Shown: positions 1-9,195, counted from the first letter of the stretch. The stretch is DNA of 43,989 bases from Methylococcales bacterium (GCA_003584875.1 QVQD01000222.1:1-43989); one strand, 5' to 3'. The notes: generated by a model from the sequence alone, not told the origin. Translations and numbers: made by a program.

Positions 1-407
1 AACTTTGCGAGCGAAAGCGAACAGAGTGCTTCCGACAGTCACTCTGTTTGAATTGCTAGAAACGCCCCCTGCGCCAGGCTCTAATCTTTTAGATAAGCCA
101 GAGTATTAATCTCTAGAGCTTAATGCATAATAGCGGAGTCAAAACTCATGAGTTTTGTTTATCAACGAATACTTTGAAACAACGCTACCTGTAGCTAACC
201 AATTTTATATATCCTTATCTCGTTCTTTTAGAAAATGAGCGACATAATTTGGCACCCTTAGCCGTTATCATGAGCACCTATCTGGGCTTAATACCTTAAT
301 CTATTAGTTCGCTGTAATAGGCTAAAGGCTATTTCGCGAGAAAATCAGATGATTGATCTTTTTTTTTATTTTGTTAGGCTATATTTTAATATTACTAGGG
401 GGCAAAC

Positions 408-992
408 ATGAATTCTGAATCGAGTACCTATAACAAAGCTGAGGTTTGCTTTTTCTCAAAAGCACAAGAAGAGTGGGGTTGTTTTGGTAACATGACGGGG
501 GGCTTCCCTTTTCGTCTTACAGAAGATACGCTGATCCCTTCTACAGAGAATCTTTACCAGGCCATGCGTTTTACTCAACACCCCGATATTCAAAAAAAAA
601 TAATCGCGCAAAAGTCTGGATACGCTGCCAAGCTAGTTTCTAAACCCTACAGAAATACGCATACCCGTGCAGACTTTGAAAAGCGTAAGTTAGAAATTAT
701 GCGCTGGTGCCTACAATTAAAACTCGCTAATCATAAAAGCTTTGGTGATGCCCTCCTGCTGACAGGTGATAAAGCCATAGTCGAGAAATCACACAATGAT
801 GCTTGGTGGGGGACTTTATTGAAAGGTGATACATTGCTTGGTATTAACATATTAGGACAGTTGTTAATGGAATTACGCGATCAGTATCGTAAGGAATTAG
901 CAGAGGGTACTACAGGGTATAAAACAGTTACGCCGCCTAACATTCCAGACTTTAACTATTTTGGAGTTGCTGCGACGGTTATCAGGAAATAG
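408..992 (+). CDS. NADAR (YbiA/DUF1768)-family protein
   Basis: 194-aa ORF with NADAR-like features (FLSN-like N-term, STENLYQAMRF, DAWWGTLLKGDTLLGINILGQLLMELR); G-rich SD upstream of the ATG. Confidence 0.8.
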   Translation: MNSESSTYNKAEVCFFSKAQEEWGCFGNMTGGFPFRLTEDTLIPSTENLYQAMRFTQHPDIQKKIIAQKSGYAAKLVSKPYRNTHTRADFEKRKLEIMRWCLQLKLANHKSFGDALLLTGDKAIVEKSHNDAWWGTLLKGDTLLGINILGQLLMELRDQYRKELAEGTTGYKTVTPPNIPDFNYFGVAATVIRK

Positions 993-1058
993 CGTTACAA
1001 AGCTAATTAAGGTGTTGAGCATGGTTGGGTTGCGAAAACAAGCCAGCCAGGCTAATTA

Positions 1059-1476
1059 TCAAAAAGCAGATAAAGTTAAAAACGCAACGGCACTAATAAT
1101 CGGTGTATTGTTAACTCTCTCCATTGATAACAAATCACGCTTATCACCCGTTACAAGAAAATCGGCTTTACACTCAATAGCAATAGCTAATATTGGATTA
1201 TCATCAGGATCTTTACATAAATCTACGGCAGGCAACATTTCATAAACTAAAGCGTTTAACTTAAGTCCGTTGACCATCTGCACAGCTTCAATTGGATTGA
1301 TAAGGTTCGTAATTTTGGATAACGACTAACTCGTCGGAATTCTGCAAGTCGCCACTCTGATGTAAATAAATCAAAGTGTTTCTTTTTCCATGCTTGATTG
1401 ATTCTATCGGGAGGCGTGTCTACCGTAATAAGCGCAGCGATTAAAATAGCAGTATCTAAAACTATTCTTACCTTAA
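1059..1476 (-). pseudogene. PIN-domain toxin, frameshifted
   Basis: N-terminal half reads VRIVLDTAILIAALITVDTPPDRINQAWKKKHFDLFTSEWRLAEFRRVSRYPKLR; C-terminal half (ORF 1059..1283) reads NLINPIEAVQMVNGLKLNALVYEMLPAVDLCKDPDDNPILAIAIECKADFLVTGDKRDLL. The halves are in different frames, with the shift near 1300-1312. Confidence 0.75.
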
Positions 1477-1702
1477 TGAGTGAGAGACAGCTTCATCAAT
1501 AGCCGTAAGAATATCATTCTGATTGAATTCAGCATTACGGGCTTTAACTTTATTAATAACCAAATCAGATAAATACAACTGTACTGCTTGATCTACAAAA
1601 CGAGATAGGTCGCTTTTTTTTCAGACCGGTTCCAGCCAAATAATTACGTAAGGCATTATCTGTGGCTTCAGGAACAACGACTGACCATTTTACTGTGTTC
1701 AT
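1468..1702 (-). pseudogene. Ribbon-helix-helix (CopG-like) antitoxin, frameshifted in an A8 run
   Basis: Reads MNTVKWSVVVPEATDNALRNYLAGTGL, then after a homopolymer shift (T8 at 1614-1621 on +) KKSDLSRFVDQAVQLYLSDLVINKVKARNAEFNQNDILTAIDEAVSHSLR*; directly upstream of the PIN toxin. Confidence 0.7.
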
Positions 1703-1746
1703 TTTTAAACCCTTATATTGAAATAATTTGAATTATAGAGCCCAAT

Positions 1747-1773
1747 GCCGGTCGAGGTTTGCAACCCCGATCG
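1747..1773. repeat. REP-like palindrome, family B (GCCGGTCGAGGTTTGCAACCCCGATCG)
   Basis: Inverted repeat; related copies at 3659-3685 and 14141-14166. Confidence 0.7.
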
Positions 1774-2024
1774 AAACGTTTAGATGCTTCGATAACTTAG
1801 AAACGTAAGTAGCGGGGTTATAAAAACCGTCACGCTATGGGGCTTTGAAGTTCGCGCAATGTTAGACGTAAAAGTAAGAGCAATAACACCTGCAGGTAGC
1901 ATTGATTTTTGCGTCCCTGTATCAAAGCTATTCAATTAAACACCCTGCCCTCAACAAGCACTATTAACCTTACAGGTTTAACCATTATTAAAACCGCCTT
2001 TCAGGTTAAAGCTCTCTTTTTTGA

Positions 2025-2375
2025 TATCCATACCCGCTTTTTTAATACCCATCCGGCAGGTTTTAATGCAAAAACGGCGCTTTTAGATACATAAAACTCC
2101 GGTTTTTATACCTAAAACGCTGGTTTAGACACAAATAACTACGCTTTTAATACATAAACCTCGCTTCTATGTATCAAAACCTAACTTTTAGATACACAAA
2201 ACTCAAGTTTAGACATTAAAACGCCCGATTTTTATATCTCATCGGTTTTCTTTAGTATCAAAAACTGACTTATAGATACGAAAACAAGAAATTTTTGTAT
2301 GTAGAACCGACTTTTTTATACGATAAAGGGCGGTTTTTGTATCTTAACCTCGGTTTTTAGTATCTTGCCGACTCT
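2025..2375. repeat. Degenerate ~20-23 bp tandem array, consensus roughly CTCGGTTTTTAGATACATAAAAC
   Basis: About 15 consecutive related units, e.g. ggcgcttttagatacataaaact / ccggtttttatacctaaaac / gctggtttagacacaaataac / tacgcttttaatacataaac / ctcgcttctatgtatcaaaac / ctaacttttagatacacaaaac. Confidence 0.75.
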
Positions 2376-2461
2376 GATTGTTAGCAACAGCAAATATATT
2401 AATGGCTTAAACACTTGAGTTAATGCGACAGCTTTTTAACCTTGAATGATGAGCCACTCTA

Positions 2462-3046
2462 TTAAGAGTCATTAACCCCCGTATTAACACCATCAGCATT
2501 TGTTTCGGCATCAACACCTCTTTGTATCAATTCAAAAATATTTAGCGCAGATTTATCTGCCTCATTCAAAACAAAAGGGAAAGCATAAAGCACCAACCCA
2601 TTCCCTAGATCAAACTGTTTCATTTCATTAAAATTGCTCCATTGAGGGTAAATCAAAACAAGCTTGCCTTTACCCCCTTTTAAATACTTGTGTCCATAAG
2701 CAAACATTTGATACATATCCGCTTGGCTGATGTTAGCTTTTTTGTCTTCATTGCCATTATCGTATAGCGCGTTTTGATCAATTAACTTCCATTTAGTATC
2801 TAAGATACTCACCACTTGTCCATCTTGAGATATTGCAATATCGGGTTTTAATAAAAAAGCCTTAGGGGCTTCCGATAAATACACGCTCCTGACTTGTTTC
2901 TCAACGCTGTAATTGTCTTTCGCGTTCTTTTCTAAAATTTTAGTAACATACCGTTCAAACAAGGTCTGCATGGGAAAGAGAAAAGAAATACCCTTACTAT
3001 CCCCTCTAATACTAAAAGGGCTTTGTTGATTTAAAATCAGCTTCAC
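2462..3046 (-). CDS. C-terminal nuclease domain of McrC (5-methylcytosine restriction subunit), truncated
   Basis: KLILNQQSPFSIRGDSKGISFLFPMQTLFERYV and KPDIAISQDGQVVSILDTKWK (PD-(D/E)xK motif) are McrC-like; the McrC N-terminal part is absent; GTG start without an obvious SD. Confidence 0.7.
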   Translation of the reverse strand: MKLILNQQSPFSIRGDSKGISFLFPMQTLFERYVTKILEKNAKDNYSVEKQVRSVYLSEAPKAFLLKPDIAISQDGQVVSILDTKWKLIDQNALYDNGNEDKKANISQADMYQMFAYGHKYLKGGKGKLVLIYPQWSNFNEMKQFDLGNGLVLYAFPFVLNEADKSALNIFELIQRGVDAETNADGVNTGVNDS

Positions 3047-3215
3047 CCGCTACAAATTGCTCATTATTTAGAACTTTAACTGCATACAAAACTGCACAAC
3101 GTACATCCTCAGCAATAATGGCTTCTAATTCTGGAACTCTTTTACCTAATTTTTTAACATATAAAAACGCATCAAATGGATCAGTAATATTTAACACTTG
3201 TTCTTTCGTTTCCAA
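3012..3215 (-). CDS. Small hypothetical protein (METKEQVLNITDPFDAFLYVKKLGKRVPELE...)
   Basis: 67-aa ORF overlapping the 5' end of the McrC fragment in another frame. Confidence 0.5.
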   Translation of the reverse strand: METKEQVLNITDPFDAFLYVKKLGKRVPELEAIIAEDVRCAVLYAVKVLNNEQFVAGEADFKSTKPF

Positions 3216-3242
3216 GACGTTTCCCTCAAATAAAACTAATTT

Positions 3243-3518
3243 CTAAACAATGTTACCTAAAGTTGCATTCGCTATTGCTCTATCATCTTCTGTGAAATCT
3301 GCGTATTTAAGTACAATTTGTTCAAGTGAAACACCTCCCTTTGAATGAATTATAAAACCATTAGCTTGATTGTTTCCTATACGTATTGCTCTTTGTATTG
3401 AGGCAATAAGTTGTGGAATTGGGTAGTATCTCCAAGGCATTAAAGTTTTTGCGGCACCATTGCTAACATAAGTTCTTGTGTCATTAATACATTTATCTAA
3501 ATCTTGTTGAATTGGCAT
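3243..3518 (-). CDS. Hypothetical protein
   Basis: 91-aa ORF, no antisense competitor, SD-like AGGGAGAT upstream of the ATG. Confidence 0.55.
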   Translation of the reverse strand: MPIQQDLDKCINDTRTYVSNGAAKTLMPWRYYPIPQLIASIQRAIRIGNNQANGFIIHSKGGVSLEQIVLKYADFTEDDRAIANATLGNIV

Positions 3519-3658
3519 TTTTTATCTCCCTATTTGTTTAAATATTATTGATTAATCTATATTCTTGAACATCAGTTTGTTTGCGAAAAATAAATATTCG
3601 TAAATAATAAAAAATTTGATGCTTATTGTTTTTCTTATTCCTATTCCTATTCCTAAAT

Positions 3659-3685
3659 GCCGATCGGGGTTTCAAACCCCGATCG
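3659..3685. repeat. REP-like palindrome, family B (GCCGATCGGGGTTTCAAACCCCGATCG)
   Basis: Near-perfect inverted repeat, related to 1747-1773 and 14141-14166. Confidence 0.75.
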
Positions 3686-3833
3686 AAGCGTATGGATTCG
3701 CTTAAGCGTTGCTATATAACTAAAAGTAGGAATACATAATCGCAGATTTTTCAAAGATAGTTGCAATATCAAACATTTGAGAGGGGTTATAAGCCACGTA
3801 TCGCTTGAGAAAAAAATTGTACATTTTAAAATA

Positions 3834-5222
3834 TCAGTAACCATCCATAAAAAGCACCATTTCAACTAGCCTAACCGTCCATATTCCGTTATTTACTGGG
3901 CATTTAAATTCGTTTCCATTTCTACTGTTTAATTCGTCGCGAATTAATCTAACAATCTTACTGCCTTGAAAGACAGTATCCCAACGTCCATAACCATTAC
4001 GCCAACGAGTAGTATTATAGCGATATCTTTTACGGTTTCCCCCTCTACCTTGAACATATCCAATACCATTCAATTCTTCTGGTAATCCAATAATGCCACC
4101 TTGTAACAACATTCTTTCGAATCTAGTAACAATAGAGTGTGCCACCCTACTATCCCAAATTACTAAATGCTGATGGGGGGGTAATGCTTCTGATGCAAAA
4201 GAGGCTACCTTTGTCCAGCCACTATTCATCCTTGCATTATTGTGTGGAACTCCCAAAGAAACACTAGATAAAACATCTAAAACATCAGAATAAATAAATG
4301 TTTGAGGGACTCCACCCCATTTAAAAATTTGATTAGCCCAATCAACCAAAGCAACATGCGAATCCTTAGGAAAGTTATTAATAGCACCCATAAAATCAGC
4401 TGCTGGAGTATTAATATGAGTTAAATTTGTTAATGTTACATCTAAGTTAATCTCGGGCTTAGGCCAGAAATAGTTACTTAATCTATCCGACCAACCTGTT
4501 ATAGGATCTAGGTAGGGAGCGCCACGATACATCGGTTGATATGGATCATTATTAACATAAGTGACAAAATCTTGGATAAACGTATTAAAATTAAATACAG
4601 GTATATCTTGGTTTTGTTGATCTGTTCCATTTAAAGGTGAATCGGGAGAACTATCTTTATCTTCTACTTCATAGCCAACAGCAACCAATTTAGTAATATT
4701 TGTATTTACATCAGAAACTTCTATATCTGAATCAAGACGTGATTCGATTAATTCTTTTAGCTCATCCCAACCAGGTTGCTCCCTGCAAGACTCAAGAATG
4801 TTTCTAGCATGCTCAGTTAATTGGGCTGAATTTACAATTCGATTTGAATAAGGAGATCGAGATCTTATATGACTAAATAAATAATTATTTGCAACCATAA
4901 ATGGCTTTGTTACCTGCATAGTATTTCTGTATGACGATGGAACTAAAACTCTACTTAGATATTCAAGTGAAAATTTACGTGTATTACCTGTATTGTTATT
5001 TTCTTCTGTTTCCAAAGAGAGCATTGAATCTATTGTATTGTGCCGAGGAAGTGAGTCAGTTAGTGCGTTTAAACCATTTCCAAAGATATCAAACCATAAC
5101 TCCCAAGCAGCAAAAAACTCACAATCACCGACCTGATAATTATTTGCGTGTACAAAAACAACCATAAAAATCTCACTCAATAAAAAAAATGACATGTAAT
5201 TTTCGTTAATAGCTTCAATCAT
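3834..5222 (-). CDS. Uncharacterised 462-aa protein; possible HhH/OGG-fold-like segment (very tentative)
   Basis: Long ORF; segment MNSGWTKVASFASEALPPHQHLVIWDSRVAHSIVTRFERML resembles 'IYDSRVA' motifs in proteins annotated as OGG-fold; lies 17 bp downstream of the 140-aa ORF. Confidence 0.75.
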   Translation of the reverse strand: MIEAINENYMSFFLLSEIFMVVFVHANNYQVGDCEFFAAWELWFDIFGNGLNALTDSLPRHNTIDSMLSLETEENNNTGNTRKFSLEYLSRVLVPSSYRNTMQVTKPFMVANNYLFSHIRSRSPYSNRIVNSAQLTEHARNILESCREQPGWDELKELIESRLDSDIEVSDVNTNITKLVAVGYEVEDKDSSPDSPLNGTDQQNQDIPVFNFNTFIQDFVTYVNNDPYQPMYRGAPYLDPITGWSDRLSNYFWPKPEINLDVTLTNLTHINTPAADFMGAINNFPKDSHVALVDWANQIFKWGGVPQTFIYSDVLDVLSSVSLGVPHNNARMNSGWTKVASFASEALPPHQHLVIWDSRVAHSIVTRFERMLLQGGIIGLPEELNGIGYVQGRGGNRKRYRYNTTRWRNGYGRWDTVFQGSKIVRLIRDELNSRNGNEFKCPVNNGIWTVRLVEMVLFMDGY

Positions 5223-5239
5223 TAACCCAAATTACATAG

Positions 5240-5662
5240 CTAAGGTAGTAATCTCAAAAAACCCCTACCATTTTCACAAACTTCTGCACTGCCCAGTATT
5301 CGACAAATAGGCACAATTCTTTGAAGCACCGCTTCACCAATATTTTTTCCATAAACAACTTTTGCCACATGTCCTTCAATAGAATTTAACGGCAATAATT
5401 CATGACCAAGCCCAATATTCGCGCCATTGGCTGTACCCTTTTTTGCTTGATTATCATCGCTTAAGCTCAATAGTGAGATCGTTGCAACAAAAACATCTAT
5501 GGGTAAAAAAGGATAATTTCCCAAATTATTTACATTTACTCCTAATATTTTTCCATCGCAGATAACTGGTGTAACAGTCATTGCCCCTCCTCCTTGTAAT
5601 TCAATTTCAGTATTACCATTGATGTTTAGCAGATAATTTTTTAACTCTTGCAAATGATTCAT
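5240..5662 (-). CDS. Uncharacterised 140-aa protein, first gene of a two-gene unit with 3834..5222
   Basis: Complete ORF on the same strand, 17-bp gap to the next gene. Confidence 0.65.
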   Translation of the reverse strand: MNHLQELKNYLLNINGNTEIELQGGGAMTVTPVICDGKILGVNVNNLGNYPFLPIDVFVATISLLSLSDDNQAKKGTANGANIGLGHELLPLNSIEGHVAKVVYGKNIGEAVLQRIVPICRILGSAEVCENGRGFLRLLP

Positions 5663-5878
5663 AATATTGCCTATTTTATTGATTTAAATTAACCTTGTAA
5701 TCCTGGCCAGTATATTAACACACAAATAGTTTTGTTTGAATAAAAACAATACATCTTATTAAAACAAAACATTTTTTTAATTTGTTGTAATAAATAAAGA
5801 GTTTTCTTATAATTTGTAGGGCAAGAGAATATTATTATAAAATTATAATTTATTACATAATCTGTGGAGGGATTAAAT

Positions 5879-6156
5879 ATGTCACAAGTCATTAGGCAAT
5901 TAGCTATATTGAGTAAAATACCTGAGACACCAAAAGAAATCACTTTAAATGTGTTAATGGAATACCTATAGATATAGGTTTCAAATTTTCTAGGCGCAGC
6001 TTAGAAAGGGATATAATTCAGTTGGAATCTGCGTTGCCAGGGATATTTTTAGTATCAAAGCCTGAAAGCTACCATGATAATATTGATAAATCATCACGAC
6101 TTTCTTTTTCACAATCGAAACTACCGTTTATAAAAATACTAAAACAAAATGAATAA
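5879..6156 (+). pseudogene. N-terminal part of a WYL-like (HTH) transcriptional regulator, frameshifted and truncated
   Basis: SD GGAGG then MSQVIRQLAILSKIPETPKEITLNVLMEYL, stop or frameshift near 5970, continuing IDIGFKFSRRSLERDIIQLESALPGIFLVSKPESYHDNIDKSSRLSFSQSKLPFIKILKQNE*; layout matches the N-term of the WYL protein at 7999..9069. Confidence 0.55.
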
Positions 6157-6733
6157 TAATGAGTTACAGGAATTTCCTACAGAAGCATTGATACTAGAGC
6201 TGAAAAAAAGGGGGCTTTCGCCTACTTTTTTATCATTTCCAGAAAATTTATTATCGCCAGTTATTGAAACTCCCGCCAATAAAGAAATAAAAATAGAAAA
6301 AGAAATAGGTATGCTACAGACACTTGGTGGAAAAATGAAACAGTTCAATTTTCATATCCAAGGTAGCAACCTATTCATTGATAGGATCGACTCTAAAATT
6401 CAAGATATTGTGCCGATAGATATGCTTTATACGATTCTTTTAAAGCTACCCGAAAATGATTATTTTCCGTTAGCCAATAATGTTCAATATCTAAAAATGG
6501 GTACCGAAAAATATGGGTTTGGCACTTTATTATATGCAGAAAGTGGCGGTAATTTAACGCTGGCGCAATCAAGCAGCCAAATAGTGGCTATCCTGACCGG
6601 ATGCAAAATATTAATATGGAACAATTTAAAAAGAAACATGTTATTCCATATTGCAAACTTGCCACAAAACGCCAGCGAGCTGCTTGAGTCTTTAACTAAT
6701 TATCAGAAGAGCCTCTTTATTGCGGATAATTAA
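6149..6733 (+). CDS. Hypothetical protein
   Basis: 194-aa ORF overlapping the end of the upstream WYL-like remnant (ATGAATAA). Confidence 0.55.
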   Translation: MNNNELQEFPTEALILELKKRGLSPTFLSFPENLLSPVIETPANKEIKIEKEIGMLQTLGGKMKQFNFHIQGSNLFIDRIDSKIQDIVPIDMLYTILLKLPENDYFPLANNVQYLKMGTEKYGFGTLLYAESGGNLTLAQSSSQIVAILTGCKILIWNNLKRNMLFHIANLPQNASELLESLTNYQKSLFIADN

Positions 6734-6812
6734 ATCATTTTTTTTCTTGATCTTGTTTCTAATATAATTCATGTATCACTCTCAGTAATCTAGATATTAT
6801 TTTCTATTATTG

Positions 6813-7196
6813 CTAAGTTGTTATAAACACATCATCCGGTGACATAATGCGCACACCGGTTTGATACCCTTTTATATAGCCATGCCCAGCAGGGCCAGAC
6901 ATCGCAGACTCTGAATACGTAGGCAAATTACCCGCGACCAAAAGCGTTAAGCCCTGCTCTGCCATTTGGGTATTGCAGTCTTTAAGGGCTTGGCTATAGG
7001 TTTCGGAGTAACCTTTACTCCTTCCTGCTATGGTTACATCTTTGTAATTAATTATGATTTGATAACCCCAAAACATACGACTCTTGCCCGTTGTAATAAT
7101 ACCCAGCTCATAGTGACACTGGGTTCTTTCATTAGTATCAGTTACAAGCACAGTGCAAATGCCCTGATCTCTAATCTCAAAGTGTTCCCAACTCAT
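6813..7196 (-). CDS. Hypothetical protein
   Basis: 127-aa ORF immediately downstream of 7200..7463. Confidence 0.6.
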   Translation of the reverse strand: MSWEHFEIRDQGICTVLVTDTNERTQCHYELGIITTGKSRMFWGYQIIINYKDVTIAGRSKGYSETYSQALKDCNTQMAEQGLTLLVAGNLPTYSESAMSGPAGHGYIKGYQTGVRIMSPDDVFITT

Positions 7197-7199
7197 ATT

Positions 7200-7463
7200 C
7201 TAAATTCTCTTAACATATTGTTTTCCGAACATCATTAAAAACTGATCAACTTGACTGTAAGTTGCTCCATTAAAGTGGTTATGGATAGGCATCATAAAAT
7301 CCTTCAAATTGATTATATCAGCCCAATTTGAGGGCTTCTTCTTAATCCGCATTGCGGGTCTCAGTTGACGTAATAACGCATTCATGCCCCTGAAGTTGTG
7401 CTGATCAACAATAGGGGCAATTTGATTGGCAATTTGTTCTGCTTCGTTTTGTGTAATAGGCAT
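7200..7463 (-). CDS. Hypothetical protein
   Basis: 87-aa ORF, 3-bp gap to the next ORF. Confidence 0.55.
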   Translation of the reverse strand: MPITQNEAEQIANQIAPIVDQHNFRGMNALLRQLRPAMRIKKKPSNWADIINLKDFMMPIHNHFNGATYSQVDQFLMMFGKQYVKRI

Positions 7464-7633
7464 CGCTATACTCCGGTGTGTGTAAAAACCCTATTGTATT
7501 GGCCAAGCCCGTCAAATGTTGACGGTCAACATCACCTAACTTTAAAAAAATATCATCGCGCACGACGCATAGTGACGCTTTGATCCGTTACCATTTATCA
7601 ATACGTTTTTTAATTAAATTTTGAGGATTATTT

Positions 7634-8008
7634 ATGAGAATACCCACTTTTAAACAACTAGAAGCTGATCAACTAAGAGAGGGAGGCGTTTCTTATTCAT
7701 ATGCTATGCGCATGCATCCAAATCCTTATTTTTATAAATACTATTGGTGGGTATTTTGGAAGGGTAGCCCTTGTGAGGGACACGCGTTTTTAAATAGTTC
7801 TAAGACGCGATTAAGTACTAAAGAGGCTTATGAGCTGCGTAATAAATTGGCTGAGGAGAATTTAAGCTACTATTTATACAATGAAAGTTATCCACGGCTT
7901 GACGCCTCGAATAATCCTTGGGATCCCTCGTCTGAGAGGTGGAATGATACTCAATGGGCCATAGCTTATGATGAAGACACGGACGAACCTTACAAGGGTC
8001 ATAAATAG
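7634..8008 (+). CDS. Hypothetical protein
   Basis: 124-aa ORF, SD TTGAGGA upstream; convergent with the WYL gene (10-bp overlap). Confidence 0.6.
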   Translation: MRIPTFKQLEADQLREGGVSYSYAMRMHPNPYFYKYYWWVFWKGSPCEGHAFLNSSKTRLSTKEAYELRNKLAEENLSYYLYNESYPRLDASNNPWDPSSERWNDTQWAIAYDEDTDEPYKGHK

Positions 8009-9069
8009 GTATCTGCAACATATCGGTCTAGCATAGCTTTTGCAGTCTTAGCCATTTTGTCGCGCAAATGCTGAGGTTCTTTGACTTCTACGCGTGAGCC
8101 AAAGCTTAATAGCCACCAATAGAGTTGCTCGGTTTCTTTAATGGTGGCACTGACCTGATAGTGATCATCGTCAATCTTTTCTACTCTTTGATCTTTTGAC
8201 AGTTTTGATTCGGAGAGGTGATTAGCGGTTATGGTGTCGAACACACCTACAAAATTAATCATGTCATAAGCTGCCGGTCCAGTTAAGTTAAAGCCCATTT
8301 GACCATCTTGTAAACAGTCTTCTAGAGTGCAGTTATCTATTTGTTCTACGGGGTTGTCCTCAAGTAACTCTATTTTTTTAATTCTATGCAGTGCAAATTG
8401 CCGTCGCTCATGAGTACCTACTTTAGTCGCGATAAGGTAATGACTGCCATTCCTCAACACTAAGCCAATGGGGTTTAACGAATAATTATTGGTTTTTGAA
8501 TCGTGGCGCGTATAGGTGATGTTAATTTGCTTTTCTGATAGTAGCGCCTGCCCCACTGCATCATTAATAACTGGCTTTACGACAGGGTGTATTAAGGGTT
8601 GCGTAGCTTCTACTATGGCAATTTTATTTTGCCATTTACTGAGAGCGTTTTTCTCAAAATGCGTTAACACGTTTGCCGCCTCTTTAAATAAAGGTTCTAA
8701 ATCATCTATAGTTACTTTAGGCAACAGGCTCACTAGATATTTGTTAACGAGGCGTAACGACAAGGCTTGGTTAATGTTTAAACCTACCAGTTTTAACTCC
8801 TTATATTCTTTGCTCCAACTATAGCGATTAGATTTATCATTCTCAAATTCGGCATTTGGAACGCGTCGCTTATAATTGGGGTAGGGTTCGCAAATCAGTT
8901 TATTTTCAAAAACAGCAAGCAAATCCTCCATGTCTCGTTGCACTTTGCGCGTATCGACTTTGAATCTCTGATTTTCTAGTTTAATTCGAATTTTTCCAGC
9001 GCTGATAGCTTGAGGATGTTGTGGCAGCATTAAAATAATTTGTAGTAATCGATCAATTTGTTCGCTCAT
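7999..9069 (-). CDS. WYL-domain transcriptional regulator
   Basis: N-term HTH plus WYL-type core (ALLSEKQINITYTRHDSKTNNYSLNPIGLVLRNGSHYLIATKVGTHERRQFALHRIKKIELL) and C-terminal WCX-like part. Confidence 0.85.
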   Translation of the reverse strand: MSEQIDRLLQIILMLPQHPQAISAGKIRIKLENQRFKVDTRKVQRDMEDLLAVFENKLICEPYPNYKRRVPNAEFENDKSNRYSWSKEYKELKLVGLNINQALSLRLVNKYLVSLLPKVTIDDLEPLFKEAANVLTHFEKNALSKWQNKIAIVEATQPLIHPVVKPVINDAVGQALLSEKQINITYTRHDSKTNNYSLNPIGLVLRNGSHYLIATKVGTHERRQFALHRIKKIELLEDNPVEQIDNCTLEDCLQDGQMGFNLTGPAAYDMINFVGVFDTITANHLSESKLSKDQRVEKIDDDHYQVSATIKETEQLYWWLLSFGSRVEVKEPQHLRDKMAKTAKAMLDRYVADTYL

Positions 9070-9195
9070 AATTGCTTTATCATCATTAAGTTTGTTGTTA
9101 TTAATGCCGTCTTATTTAAGCGTCATTGCTTGTCGTGTTAATTATTTATAGTATCAAGTTTTAAGTTAGTTTCAACTCATATTGTTATTTAGAGA

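Noticed and set aside
961-1245. Plus-strand 94-aa ORF
   Set aside because: Antisense to the PIN toxin remnant, which has recognisable protein motifs.
2025-2375. CRISPR array
   Set aside because: No conserved repeat separated by unique spacers; units are contiguous, degenerate and ~21 bp; no cas genes in the window.
3653-3865. Minus-strand 70-aa ORF
   Set aside because: Runs through a REP palindrome and overlaps the end of the 462-aa ORF; probably spurious.
4931-5167. Plus-strand 78-aa ORF
   Set aside because: Antisense inside the 462-aa ORF; no supporting motif or SD.
5689-5943. Minus-strand 84-aa ORF
   Set aside because: Covers the AT-rich divergent promoter region and is antisense to the SD-bearing WYL-like remnant.
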